Shown here: piece by piece, positions 23,172 through 35,582 of the stretch
Position numbering within the stretch: the stretch's first letter is position 1
Layout: each line of letters begins with the position of its first letter
Assembly: GCA_003194525.1 (NCBI GenBank)
Contig: NBIV01000147.1
Coordinates: forward strand, 62,001 to 126,000
Length of the DNA stretch: 64,000 bases
Direction: 5' to 3'
From: Gracilariopsis chorda
Taxonomy: Eukaryota; Rhodophyta; Florideophyceae; Gracilariales; Gracilariaceae
Translations under genes and position numbers: made by a program
Notes under the pieces: model-generated
What the model saw: only the letters and a program-made list of their open reading frames with translations
Database searches by the model: none
Told to the model about the DNA's origin: nothing

Positions 23172-23579
23172 AGAGGAATTACGCAGCAAGAAATTCGTTG
23201 CGTTTTTCGTAGAAACGTATTACACGCAGTACAACGTACGAAAAACAGGTTGGGATACGAAATTTGTTGTCGTAGGTATCAAAAAAGATACGAAACTGTT
23301 TTTCGTAGCTGTGCTAAAATAAGAAAGCAACTGATTGCACTTCAGTGGGCACGGCCAAGCTCACATCATAACCAAACCAATTGCAACATGGTTTTGTCAT
23401 GCATGAGCTTGTCGAAGCCGGGAATGGAGCCCATTACGTCTAGTCCACCAAGCGTAAATTCGGTTCATACCAAACAGCAATAAAATTCGTCACAGTGTTA
23501 TACACGCAACAACGCTCCGCAAGAGATTTCTTCCGCTAAGCAGTCTTTTGAGACTCAAAAACCTTCCACAATTGTAACA

Positions 23580-24361
23580 TCTTCATACAAAGTTGAAGCC
23601 AATGTCGCCCATTCCAAAGCTGAAAGGTTACGCAAGTTCATATTTAAGGACTCTCGCAAAATGCTGCTTCTTAAGTGCGTGCGTACAACAGATTCTCACA
23701 GAGCCAATATGAATATCATGATCGCAAGTATAATAAGGTGCATTCGTCGTTCTTAGATAACGTTCCAAGGCGCGTATGGGATCATCAGTGTCAGACATCT
23801 GTGAAAGCATTCCAGGATAAAATGAGAACAATGATGTGTCAACGTCGAAAGTAAAACCGTGAGAATATTTCAGCATCGGGTATCACCGAAGAAGGAACAG
23901 ATTCTGAACGACTTCTAGATGAGCTCATCCTAAAAAAGGATGATTTTCAACTTTGTCAGGTTCAAGAACGAGGAATTGCGAACGCAAAAGAACAGAACTT
24001 ATTAGAGGCAAGTGAAGAAGTGCAGAGGATGGCACTCGAACGTAAGCGAAAGCGAGAAGAAGACACGAAAGCCAAAAGATGAAATGGTTTATTCGCTTGT
24101 GGTGAAATTCGACCACGACTGAGGGCAAAAACAAAAGACACGACAGCTTTCCAGGGCGACGACGGATGGGAAACAAATTTATGCCAGCACTTGAATGAAA
24201 AGCACCGTTTAGAGAAACGCAAGACTTCTTTACAGGAAAAAGAGTTCGAGCTTCGTCGCGCACAGTGGGAAGAGGAAAGGAAAGACAGGGAGTTATCAAG
24301 AGATAAAAACCGCAAACAGCTTGAGCTGCTTACCGCGTTGATAACACAACTTAAGAAGTAG
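23580..24361 (+). pseudogene. Harbinger-associated SANT/Myb-like protein, decayed
   Basis: Plus-strand remnant of the accessory protein that Harbinger elements encode beside the transposase, thought to bring the transposase to DNA and to the nucleus. Visible parts: a SANT-like N-terminal part (AERLRKFIFKDSRKMLLLKC) near 23.62 kb; then, in other frames, NVPRRVWDHH and the linker SGITEEGTDSERLLDEL near 23.89 kb; and a strongly charged coiled coil at 24.0-24.36 kb (KEFELRRAQWEEERKDREL) ending in LLTALITQLKK and TAG. At least two frame changes and a TGA at 24.08 kb break it. It is convergent with the transposase, as in Harbinger 2. The assignment rests on this architecture and on the parallel gene at 55.0-55.8 kb. 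Confidence 0.6.
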
Positions 24362-24370
24362 TTTTGTTAT

Positions 24371-27300
24371 GTTATAGCCAAATACTTTCGAAAGTCGTCA
24401 TGCAGAAAGGTGGATTGATACATTCCAAGCAGTGAACAATCGGGTTTGATGAAGTGATTAAAGAATCCTGGTACCGCGCGTGATATGGCGTACAGTTCGA
24501 GCAATTCATGGAATACTTGGCCCCGAGCATCAGTATGATGACGATGACAACATGATTGTAGCAGTGTTGGTAAAATACTGTCAACTGTGTCAACGGATAA
24601 CTTCACGTTTGAACTTCACCTTTGAAGTGGCTGCATGGCACAAAGGAGATACATCAGTGGCTGGTTTTTCTTAACTCAAATCCAGAAGTGCATTGCACAC
24701 TTTACTGAAAGCCTCTCAATTTTCCTGAGCAACCGTACGTACTCCAGATGCTTGGGCGCCTTTCTTGAGTTTCTTCTCCACCTGAATGAACGAAAGGTCT
24801 TCGAAACTCGGTCGATACAGGTCAAGGCTTGCTGACGTTTCTAAGAGAGCACGTAAAGCATTAATCCTAGGTACGGACAGAGACTGTTCGTGTACCAAAT
24901 TCTGCGCAAGGGCCGAAACCAGATCCCGGAAGAAGCGTTGAATATGGTGCAGTTCGGAAAGTGGGCGACGTCGCTTGGAGCTGCCAGATTTGCTTCGCAT
25001 TTAAATTCTTTGCGGTTCTCTTCACGTTCTTGAGTGCGGTGACGCTCGGTGTCTGCGTACTAATCAAGAAGGAAGGGAATGGTCTCCGGCAGGTGTTCTT
25101 TAACGGGTTTGGACGTGTAAACGATGATATCATCCCGTGAATGATTTGGTTACGCAAGAATGCATGAGTAAGCACATGTTCAGCAGGACGGCGCAGTATG
25201 GAGGATGAGAGGAATGGATCTAAAAGCGGGAGGCATATGGAAATCATATGTTTTTGATCTTGTTCTTGTCTCTGGATTTTTCAATAGACTTTGAAAACGG
25301 ATAAGGCAAGAACGTGGAGATCCGGATGGCATGGTGGAAGAGATTTCATGTTCCTTAAGAGGATGCCAAAATCCTGAAGAGATTGTGGTAGTGAAAAGTG
25401 GAGCAAGATATTCATCGCCTTTGCAACGGCTTCGGTACAAGAAGGTTAAACGATATGCTCAGCAGCATGACGCAGAAGGGTGTCCGGAAACTCGGGAACG
25501 TATTCAAACGTTCTCATAGCCTCGTGAGGGCTGTCGTGGAGAAGTGCCCAGTATTTCTAGAACTGATCTTCAGGCTCTTTTGGAGAGTTCTTCAAGACAT
25601 AAAAGGTATGACTGAGGATGAGTGGGGCCCGATGGGGAATTAGTTTGCGCTTCAAAAGGTCACGAGCAATTCTGAGCTTTTCGTCTGTTGAAACACGAGC
25701 TGTTTGGAGGAAACGGGCTGCCTTAGAATACGAAAATGGTTGTTCTTGTTCTGGCGCAAGCATGGTAGTATGTTATGAGAGAGCAAAACAAAGAAAAGAC
25801 AGTTGATCACAAAGGGAAGAGCTTAGTAGCCCGTGGCATAAATTGGATTACTCTTTCGACCAAAGCAATACTCGATTCGACGTTCTCAATCTTGATGTGT
25901 ATTGAATTTTTGCGGCGTTGCTGTTCAGGTAGCCCGGTTCTCAGGAACTCGGGCGATCTTGAAAGCTGTTTGGTTTGCGCAAATCTAAAATCTTACATAT
26001 GTTGTGTACCGTCGGTACCAAAAGTGCAGGGTACGATACAGGTAGCCAACATTCGCTATTCCCTCAGAGAAGGCATGAGCATTCTAGACAAATTCTTCCA
26101 CAGAATCTTGCCAGAGCCTGATTTCAGGTACCAAGAGAAGGCTAAAAAACCCTTTAACCCTTGGTGAAGTGGGTGTCGTGCGCTTTGCAAAGTGTTGGCT
26201 TTGGCGGATCAACACATGCGCAATCGCACTGTGTTGAACGCAAAACATTCAGAAAAATAGGCCAATTTCAGTGGCACCCGTCCCCACATGTGCGTAAGCC
26301 GGCGCTGTCTGTGACTGCTTTTTATTCGAGCTTGCAGAATGTGTCAATGGATGAACTCACATCCGTTGAGGAGTGAGGCGCATCCGCCATCCAGCGTCAG
26401 CGAGAGCATATGCGATGCCATTCGAGCGGCACATATTGGGGGTCCACGTGTGCTTGCTCGGCCCCCCGCAAATGCGACACATCCATGCGCTCTTGGAAAG
26501 CAACGAGGGGAAACGACTGGTATACAAATATCGCAAACAATCGCTGACAGCAGGCCCACCAAAGCACTTCATCAACCACGTACACGATCGCATCGGAAGC
26601 GGCAAAGAATGTTACAAGCCCGCGTCAGAAGCGTTGCAGTGCGGAAAGGCGTTGGAATTCCATGGGAGCAAATTTGGAGACTTGGCAGTACGAAGTGGCG
26701 CAATGGGGATGAGGTTGTAATTGCCGCATGCGTGTTGCCGTTTGTATGGACAATGAACGTGAATCGAGTTGTGATGATGACACGGGAGCGTAATTTACTA
26801 CGTATTACATGGGGAACTACGCAGCGATACATGCTACAAGGCGAGAAGAGTGTGGGTGTACATGTTCACATCGGAGAAGTAGAATTCGAACTGCGTAGCT
26901 TCTCAAAGGCGAATTGCGCACTGGCTGCTATAGGCGGCGGGGCGATCCGCATGTTTCAAAGACGTTTTGCAAGAGATGTACGCGTGCAGCTAATGCAGAT
27001 TGGGGGCGAGACGGATCAGGGCCAGGTTTGCTCGTGATAGGGCTCGTCACCCGGAAGAGTGCAGTGGTTGGAGTCGAAAGAGTGCGCTGGTGCTGGAGAT
27101 TTTGGCGGAGATGCATCCGGGAGACTTATGCGGCGTCTACGCGTTGGAGGATGTGTGCAGGTAGGTTGTGTGTTGTCTACATTTAGATATGCACTCTGAC
27201 AGTGGCGTTTGCGCGAGGAGGCTTTCTGACGACGGGCAGCAGCCGCATCAGGCAGGACTGTGACGAACAGATGGTCCGGACCGGGGAATTGCTCCGAATC

Positions 27301-27375
27301 AGTATTTGGTTGGCATTCAGGGGACATAGTACACACTTTACACAAGTCTTTCTCCTTCCAAAGCTTATTGCACAT
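24371..27375 (-). pseudogene. Unidentified third frame inside Harbinger 1
   Basis: Minus-strand, protein-like sequence lying between the two Harbinger genes. The best stretch is 25.76-25.3 kb: FLQTARVSTDEKLRIARDLL, then ILSHTFYVLKNSPKEPEDQF, a TAG, KYWALLHDSPHEAMRTFEYV and, after a TAA, PSCTEAVAKAMNILLHF. Other good parts are 25.0-24.72 kb (SVPRINALRALLETSASLDL) and 24.6-24.37 kb (LLELYAISRAVPGFFNHFI). The protein is helical and Leu-rich, like an alpha-solenoid. The 27.38-27.0 kb part is Pro/Ser/Arg-rich. Several stops occur where Gln would fit. I do not recognise the family, and the limits upstream of 26.2 kb are unsure. It could be a third element gene or a captured host gene. Confidence 0.4.
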
Positions 27376-27423
27376 ATCAAGACCAGCGGGCGCACAACCG
27401 TAAAAATCGTGCAGATCATGGTA

Positions 27424-28635
27424 TCAAGTAAAGCTCAAATATTCTCCCAACGACGGAGGAGCAACTTTGAAAGACTGTACTGTCTGACCAGATTTGTATA
27501 GGCAAGCGTGAAAGTTCAGAAGGATTGCGGAGGCTTTGTAAAGTAAGCCGACTGGAATCTTTCGCACTTTAAAATTACGATCGAAGTCATTACTTGTCTA
27601 ATATTGCTTCAGGTCCTTGTAGTTATGCTCAACGCACACTCTGAGAGCGCTCATATCACGATTTACCATCCTCTCCAGATCTGTTGCACCTTGTGCTTCA
27701 AATGAGCATTGCATCCAAGCCCGTAGCAAAAACCCAGCGTCCCCGTAAACAAAAAATTGAATCTGACTAACCAATAAAGACGATTGTAACAGTGCCTCCC
27801 AACCACTGTCTCTTAGCAATGTTAAATCATGACGCCTACCTGTTTGAGGCCCATAAAGTGCAAACATCAACCCATCAGGAGTAGATATAGTCAAAAACAC
27901 CAAGCATTGAATGCGTTTGTGACTTGAATAACAAGACTGTTGTAGTGCAGCATTTCCACCTGGTCTCTGGATTCATATCTTAGTGCAGTTGATGAAGCCA
28001 ACACAATGCTCGTAAGGCGCGCCCATACTAGCGATTGCATTCGCGTACCGTAACGCTCGCCGTTGTATCATTGACGAACGAATTTTGAGAACGTACTCAA
28101 AACGCTGTGTAAATACCTCGCATTTCTCCCAGAATATCTCGCTTAACTTGGGGAAATGCATTCCGAAAAACTTCTCAACATCTGGCCATCGAATTGTAGA
28201 AGCCAGTCTGTGACACAGAATGCGTACTGTAGTTACGGGTTCACATGTGTAACGATTTCTTGTTGTATACGACCAAGAAAGCAAATTAGCAATGTAGCAC
28301 AGATGTGTCTTTGTGAAACGAACGTTCATCAGACATTCTTGATCTGAAAAGATGTTGAAGTTGAAGGTAACCGCTTTTACTTCTCGAGTTCGCTGCAATA
28401 ACTTTTCGGTTCCAGCCTGGGTTTTTTTCTCTGTATTGCGGCATGAATTATAAAGGCATCTTCGAGGTCGAAGAAACTTGCAAGGATGAGGCGTTTGTGG
28501 CACAAAAACGTTTTCCTCTGACATTGAGAGAGGGAGTTGCCAGTGATTCTCATGAAGCCGACGTTGGAACGGAAAGAAAGTTGCTGCCGAGCGGTGACGA
28601 AGATGGAATATTGTGAGTGGCATATGGACAGCCAT
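27424..28635 (-). pseudogene. PIF/Harbinger DDE transposase 1, two in-frame stops
   Basis: Transposase of the DDE_Tnp_4 type, about 404 codons in one frame from the ATG at 28635 to TGA at 27424. Motifs: FINCTKI at about 27.98 kb, where the family has F-DGT-I, so the first catalytic Asp is Asn here; SHKRIQCLVFLTISTPDGL; YGPQTGRRHDLTLL with the second catalytic Asp; FVYGDAGF; VCVEHNYKDLKQY with the catalytic Glu; and the C-terminal NFKVRKIPVGLLYKASAI with SLGEYL. A TGA at 27973 stands right after FINCTKI, and a TAG at 27598 stands where Trp would fit. Loss of the first Asp plus the two stops make it inactive. It is convergent with the SANT-like gene. Confidence 0.8.
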
Positions 28636-28846
28636 GGATGACCCGTGGAAAGATGTTCATTCTGTCCAGAGTACGACTTTCGTGATGCGTAAACTCAAAA
28701 CAGTACAAAATTCGTATCTCAGTTTCGTGAGAAGTTACCACGAAAAAGATACGAATTTTGTCCTGCGTAATTCCTCTATTGCCAGGAAAGCATCAGCTTC
28801 ACACATCCCATTTACATCGGCTTTAGCTACGAAACGGGCTAGAGAA

Positions 28847-28876
28847 CCCAGCACCACCCAGCACTACCCAGCACCA
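28847..28876. repeat. Short tandem repeat, 3 x 10 bp
   Basis: Three head-to-tail copies of CCCAGCACCA (the middle copy reads CCCAGCACTA), just outside the right end of Harbinger 1. Confidence 0.7.
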
Positions 28877-29251
28877 CAATTCAGTATTTTCCAGTTGAAT
28901 ACTGGTTCTGCAGCGATAGTTGCATGCCCTTCATGTAATCTCTCACCTTTCCCGTTGCATAGGGCGCAAGTCTAGATAAGTACTCTTTGAGCTGGTAGAG
29001 TCCGTATTACAGCCGCTTCAGGTACATCTTGTTCGTTGGTTTCAATTCCTTCAAAAATGGGGGTTTCATATGTGACTGGATTACACCATGGTGGAAGATG
29101 ACCGTTCTAAGGTGGATGAGTAGCGATGGTGCCCAAATCCAGCTTTAGATTCCGAGGAGGTATCCAAAGAATTTTGGGAGGACTGCGCCCGAAGAGAAAT
29201 GTTTGGGAAAAAATGAGTGCCATTGAAGGACATACTGCACTCGTGGATGAC

Positions 29252-29370
29252 ATATGGAAGCCAACTGCATGGAATATGGAAGCCAACTGCATGGCATATG
29301 GAAGCCAACTGCATGGCATATGGAAGCCAACTGCATGGCATATGGAAGCCAACTGCATGGCATATGGAAG
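29252..29370. repeat. 22-bp tandem repeat, five copies plus a partial
   Basis: Five full copies of a 22-bp unit beginning ATATGGAAGCCAACTGCATG, and a sixth partial copy of 9 bp. Copies 2-5 are identical; copy 1 differs in its last base. The unit length is not a multiple of three, so every frame on both strands stays open across it and gives spurious repeat proteins. Near-identity indicates recent expansion. There is no spacer between copies, so it is not a CRISPR array. Confidence 0.95.
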
Positions 29371-32300
29371 GTTCAAAATCTGCATTTGTAGTGTCTATCC
29401 GCCCGGATGTAATGTTGCCAAATGATTATTTTTTTAAGGTTTTGAACCTTTCATACACACGTCAGACACGGTGTTTTTGAATCAAAAGTACGTTTTTGAT
29501 ATCAAAAAAGGCTGTTTTCTGAAGCTCTGTAGTAAAGTCGACCTATTTTTCAAGGGCATGTCTATTATACCATCTGGTTGTCTTATGTTTCTGCTTCTGA
29601 CCGAGCATAAACAACAGAGGCTTAGAATTTTTGCTATACAAAACCAGGTTGCATAACTTATACGGAATACAAAAGGCGAAAACTTCCGATCAAAATAAGT
29701 AAAAGTAAAGGTTAAGTTGATTGTTTTGACCTCATATGAGGTCAGTGGTCCGATAGACACTAGCCTACATACGAGTTGTGACATTGAGAGCTACAAGGAG
29801 TGCCATGGGTATGCAGAGGAAGTGGTGGGAATACATTTTGCTCACAACCTACGCTCAGAATGCAATTCTTTGAAAGTGGGAATACTTCAGGTGCGATCTG
29901 CTTGACATCTGAAAATTGGAAAATTGTAATTTTCCGTGCCAGAGTTGTCACCTTACAATAAGCACGTAGTTCTTCCTGATTTCATATGGAGTGCGAGATC
30001 CTTGATTATTGCACTCCATTTGCACTTTGCAAAGTCCAAAAATTTGTACTAGGGCCGGCGATGTCAATAAAAATTGGTGCAAGTGCTAATGCATTCGTCA
30101 GAGTTTATCTATCGCAATGCATTGGTTGCGGTGTGGCACGGCAGCAAATTGGTCATCTGACGCCAATTATTCATCAGAATAAGCTGCTCTTGCTCAAACG
30201 ACTCCGAACGGTATTAAATCGGACAAAGTGAGATGTAACTCCTTCATTGAAGGAAGTAGGTTGCTCCAAGCTGTCAAGAATTGCATTGAGGCCAAACCGT
30301 AAACCACAAAGATTCTTTACTATTTCCTTTGCGTGCGTTTCCATCCTCCCCTTATGGAGGGATTGGAATTTCCCTACTAAGTTCTCATGAGTGGTCTAAG
30401 AAGCGCGAACATGAGAGATCACTGAAAAACCCTGAGGGCCTTATCTACCGTTTGTAGGGTCACCGATCAGCAGCAGAGGGAATTAGCAGTGACGTCAGTG
30501 CCAGACTAGCAGCATCCAAAGCTGGGAGAATGGTGTCGAAGATGTTGACCAACGGAGGCAATCGAGGGCTCTCGGATTCCCCAGATGGTTTGTAAATCCT
30601 CCCATGGTCTCTCCCAGAACGGCTAGGTTCAGCCAGGACGAAAACGTGCCGAACAAGCATAGCAATATGAATATCTGCCCCATTGCGAGAGCGGCTGCGC
30701 GTGACTATAGGATCCACATTGAAGGGCGTCTTAAACATGTAAATTGGCCCTTACGACTGGAAACAACGAAAATGCCAGAGAAGACAACAAAGAAGTGTGA
30801 TAACTCAAGAAAATGGAAGACACAGAACACGAACTCTAGTTTAAGAGAGCACAATGCAATAAAATGCCCGGTAAAGGGAGAAGAGCACAAAAACGTTCGG
30901 AAACGTCGTCCAATATGATTAAACCTCCATAAAAACCATTCCATGGGATGAGACGACTAAATCCAACGTAATGCCGAGGTCATCCCTTCATGAAATGCGT
31001 AAGAAGGTGAGACAGAAGTCGGTGATACTCAGGAGTTGTGTGCATTTTCTGTCTCAGAGTTATTGAAGTCAATTAAATTGCAGATGCGAACACAAGCGAG
31101 CATAGGCTGTGGATAGAAGAAGCCTACCTCGAAAAGAGAAAGATATGAGAACGAGGGGGAAGTGAGGAGAGTGAAAAATGAAAATATTAGATCTAAGAAC
31201 AATCCTTGTACAACGCGAAAACCATACTATTTGATAAAACTCTCCAAATGGAGGTTTTTTAGGTGCGGCATAAAGTGTGTTAGACAACTGTCGGCAACGG
31301 AGTACCTCTCCCTGGAGGAGTAGATGACTCGCGAATTTGCGAAGTTTACAGCCAGAAACCCCGGTTTGGGAAGAACTACTAGTGCAACGGAGAATGAAAT
31401 GGCACAGTAAGTATTTACTATCCCAGAAATGGGTTTGGACGTAATAATAGATGTAATTATAATTAGTCAACATTCTGTCTTTCATGTGCTCTGTCGAACC
31501 GCGAACAGACTCCTACCTTATGCCACGTCTCTAACGTATACCTCAGTTGGCCAAGATTCCTACATGCACAGCACTCTATGTGCATCCTTAAACCTTTCGA
31601 AGAAACAACCAAGGCCGTAGAACTTAGTTTTAAGGGCGTTGCACTCTAAGTACTTGATCCAAACAAAATGAAGAGAAGTTGAGGGCTTTTGGATAGTCTA
31701 AAATGGTCCTCAGTTTCTAGTACCAGTGTTAGATGAGAATCAAATAAGCGCCATAACGGGTACAAATTTCTAGAACGTTCTAGCATTTCCTATAAATGGA
31801 AAACTGCGTTCACCAACTGACTTTCAATAGGTATCTGCTTCTTGAAATTTGTCTCTTAAGAATTACAGGCATTACTATTAACGCATACAATTCCTAAAAG
31901 ACATTTCTATGGCAATCCATTTAGGTGCAGTATCATCTGATTCAAGATCCTAAATTGTTATAATATGGAATTCAATAAATTTATCTCCTGGGATCTAACA
32001 AACTTATGGTCCAATTGCAAATTAATTTGTGCGAAAAAGGCATGAAGAATGTAATAGAGATCGTGAGAGCATATAATTAGACCATAAAATGCAAACTAGA
32101 ATGGACGTTTTATTACAAAACAACAATATGGTCATAAGCAGCTTTGAAAACTACACGAGAGAAGGAAGGTACTTCAGGAGAGTGCGAAATAAGGCAAGAG
32201 AGATCAAAGTTAAAGACTCTCTAAACCACTTGCGTAATTCATATGTCCGCAGAACACCATACAAGCCTCGTAGTAGAGTAGAAGCTACACTTCTCCTCCT

Positions 32301-34942
32301 ACGAGCAAACAATGCACGGGCATAAAAAGAGGCTTCATAAATTTCAATGAGCGTTCACCACGTAAAATGGGAAAAAAAGTTACGTTTGCAGGAACAGCCT
32401 CACAGTACACTCTTTGCTGATTATAAATTCTCTATTTATCTCCATTCCACTGGAAAAGGGTCTAGTATACAAAATGTCATTGTCTGAAGCGTATGATGTA
32501 CATTCGTAGAACATTATCACATTTCTGGCTCAGAGCTTTTGCAATACATCGAATAATTTACACTTTTCCATTGCAAAACTAGTTATTGATTCGTAAAGAA
32601 TATTTAAGTTATTAATTATCTCTACGATTATGGGATTACATGAATGGATGGCATGCTCATCTCCAAAGAACAAATACATAACAAAAATGCCCAAGATGCA
32701 GAAAAATGTTTTTTCCAAAAATTACTTTATAATAGGTTTTTATATCTAAAAGAAACAACTATTTTACACACATGAAATCGAAATGTGTACTATGCAGTTC
32801 AGTGCCATAAACAACCCAAACCTAGTACCTGAGAAGAATATTTTACAAGATTTGAGACCATAACAAAAAACCCACCGTAATTACTTTTCTCTGCATACAA
32901 CCATTCAGAGGAGAAATAAGCAAAATGAATGAAATATGGAATATTAATATGAATATAGTTTTAATAGATTCGAAAATGCAGCCGCATTTATATGCTCTTG
33001 GTTTTAAATGTCTGAAAACACAATAAAAGTATTGAAACACAAAACTGAATCCCATTTTGTACACAGAGGTCAAATAATTTTGAATTTAAAAACTTTGGCA
33101 TTTTGGCGGCTTTTTTCCACACAGGTTTAATAAAAGCATTTTTTTGAGGAAATGAATGAAATATTGCTACCTAGAACGAAGCAGAAAAAGTATTTTATGC
33201 TCTTGTCGAATACGTTTAGAGTCTTCAAAAAGATAGAAATCATTGTTCTCATTTCTGAGAATCTCAAAGCTTCGTTTTTAGATAGGTATTTAGCAGAGTA
33301 GTTTTGAATATGTTTAGTAAACAATCACATTGCACTTGTTTTGATCGTTTGATCAACATAAGTGCAAAGGGATGGTAAACGAAAAACATTTAAAATTACG
33401 ATAACTACTTTTGAAAAGTTGATTTGCATTATTGTAGTGGCACATATAACTTTGGGCTGATATATAAGAGACAAGCCAGCGCCCGGGGTGGTATAATTTA
33501 GTCGCGCACATTTAAATATGTGTAACGCAACATTCTCAGGCTTTCTATGCGACGTTTCAGCGTATGATCTCTTTTTACAGGCAGCATAAAGATTTTACAA
33601 CGGTAGAAAAAAGGAATTGAAGCAAAAGATCTTTTCTAGGTTATAAACAGTACAAAGTTTACTATGAAGTACATTACGAAACTGCTGTTAAAAGTAAGTA
33701 AAAATTATGAATACAGTGCCACATCTACAGGTAAGCCGGCACTTTTTTTGGTACACTCTCTGCGCCAAGATGTATTCTATACTCTGATTAGCTATGTTTT
33801 ATCGCAAAATACGTCACCCAGATCCAGCCTCTGCCATGTATTATAGAGGATGTGACACATGGGTTCATACCCCTTGGGTAGAAGAAGGCCCAAGAAATTG
33901 AGATACGTAGAATACATATCAAAGAAGAAATGAAATGTATTGTATTGTAGACAGCCATTATTGGAAATTATCAAACAAGTTACAGAGTAGGGGAAAAGAT
34001 CATAGCTAGATATCCTACTCCAATAAAACAGTTGTTTAAAAAATGTCTGGCCTCGGACAAAGTACGAAGTCCCGAGCGTGTGGCAAATTTGTGACATCAG
34101 CCCTTCCTCAAATTCCAGCCCAGTTTGTCCATGCAATATCATCACCCATACAGTTCCTCCACCTTCTCAACCCAGTCACAAACAAAGAATCCATACTAGT
34201 TACCAAAGAGAAGTACGTAGATGCTCGTTGGATGGGCGTGCACACATCTGAGTGATTCCACTCGTAGGACATCACGTGTGCTATCCTACGTAATACTAAC
34301 GGTTTATCATCAAAGGGTCACATTTATATCCAAATTATCGCTTAACATACAAGTGGTTCCAAGAAGGCAAGGAAAGTGACGTGCAAGCAATTTGCTTAAT
34401 TTTTTGGACGTAAATCGTGAATGTGGATGTACCTGTCATAACCTGAAGATAGACGGATTGTACTACGTAACATAACACACGTGATGTCTTACGCTTGAAG
34501 CTACCCAGATATGTGCATGCCCATCCAATGCCAATAGCAAGAAATTCTCACAATGCTCTCACCGAGAATACTGTTACTCTACCGACATGTGGAGGCATCA
34601 AAGACATAGTTAATCCTCTTAAGAACCACTAGATTGAGAATACGTATGCGTCTATCTTAGTACAGCTATTGCTTTTTGCCTTCCCACTATCCCTTCACTC
34701 TACCAGTACTGTACAATTAAAGTAGCTGAATACCAGAGCACCAGTGCCCAACACATTAGGGTGGTGACTGCCAGCAGACAACACTTGAGAAAGAAATAAA
34801 ATAGAATTTTAGTTACAACACTGAACGCTTATGCTTAATAACTGAAGTAAAGCGTAGAAAGCGGATATGTACGAGAATACATTGAGCATACTAGGTGCCC
34901 ATGAAAATACGAAAGTTCTGAAAACCCCCTAAATAATTAAAG
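29371..34942. other. Long non-coding tract, AT-rich from about 31.6 kb
   Basis: No gene recognised in 5.5 kb. A 92-codon minus-strand frame at 30.74-30.46 kb has ordinary protein-like composition but no known motif. From about 31.6 to 34.9 kb the sequence becomes clearly AT-rich, with only short Phe/Ile/Tyr/Lys-rich frames of the kind expected by chance in AT-rich DNA. It leads into the gypsy LTR at 34.94 kb and may be older, unrecognisable element sequence. Confidence 0.5.
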
Positions 34943-35582
34943 TGTTACGTTTTAGTTCCCACTGACTTTTCTTGGCGTATAGTTGCGTCTAGAATCAGTT
35001 CTGACCCATCCTCACCATCCAGGTTTACTCTAGTCGACCTTCTGAAGAATTCTGTTACCCAATTGGTATGTATATTTGACCTCAAAGCCGAGTTGACATC
35101 TTGTGGATACCGCCAACATCACATGACACCACACTCATGTCATGGAAAACCTTGATTCAGCACGTGGACTTCAGCTGCTCCAAAGAACACGTCGCATTCT
35201 ACCTACAAATTCGACAGACATTGCACCTGGTACAGCAATGGTGAAACGGTCATGGACAATTTCCAAGAAGATCCGTGCCAGTTCATCAAGAGAATCCTGA
35301 CTTCATGTTAGAATCTCAAGACCCCACCTGACGCTGGTCAAATACGCCAAGTCATCGAACAACTAGATCTGGGACCAAAACTGGTAAAACTACCTACGTA
35401 CGGAGGCCAGGGAAGAGACCATGCATATTACTGTTGAACACAAACGATTCTCATAAAACTAGCGTAACTGATATAACTAGGCTAGAACCTCTACATAAAC
35501 CGCGAAAGATTCCTCGAACTTTAACTCTCATCTTCAATATCGACCCAACTCGTTTGAAATCGCAGCTCCTCTGTTCCCAACA
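34943..35582 (+). repeat. LTR, 5' end of gypsy copy A
   Basis: A 640-bp block beginning TGTTACG and ending CTGTTCCCAACA. It shares its whole length, with many substitutions, with the solo LTR at 49545-50216, and its later two thirds with the LTR ending at 46871. The TG...CA ends are those of LTRs. Confidence 0.75.

Larger units (their letters stand above)
23172..28777. mobile_element. PIF/Harbinger DNA transposon 1, both ends defined
   Basis: A 5.6 kb element with imperfect terminal inverted repeats of about 45 bp. The outer 15 bp are identical in inverted orientation (AGAGGAATTACGCAG at 23172; CTGCGTAATTCCTCT ending at 28777). The next block (AAATTCGT and TTTTTCGT motifs) is also shared. 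The element is flanked by a 3-bp target duplication ATT (23169-23171 and 28778-28780), the length typical of Harbinger. It holds a plus-strand SANT-like gene, a minus-strand DDE transposase facing it, and a third minus-strand frame between them. At 5.6 kb it is large for a two-gene Harbinger; the extra length is the third frame. Confidence 0.8.

Noticed and set aside
26339-27037. A 232-codon plus-strand gene
   Set aside because: Arg/Val-rich with no motif, and it competes with protein-like sequence on the opposite strand; I could not decide in its favour.
29252-29370. CRISPR array
   Set aside because: The 22-bp units are directly adjacent with no spacers, and the context is eukaryotic.
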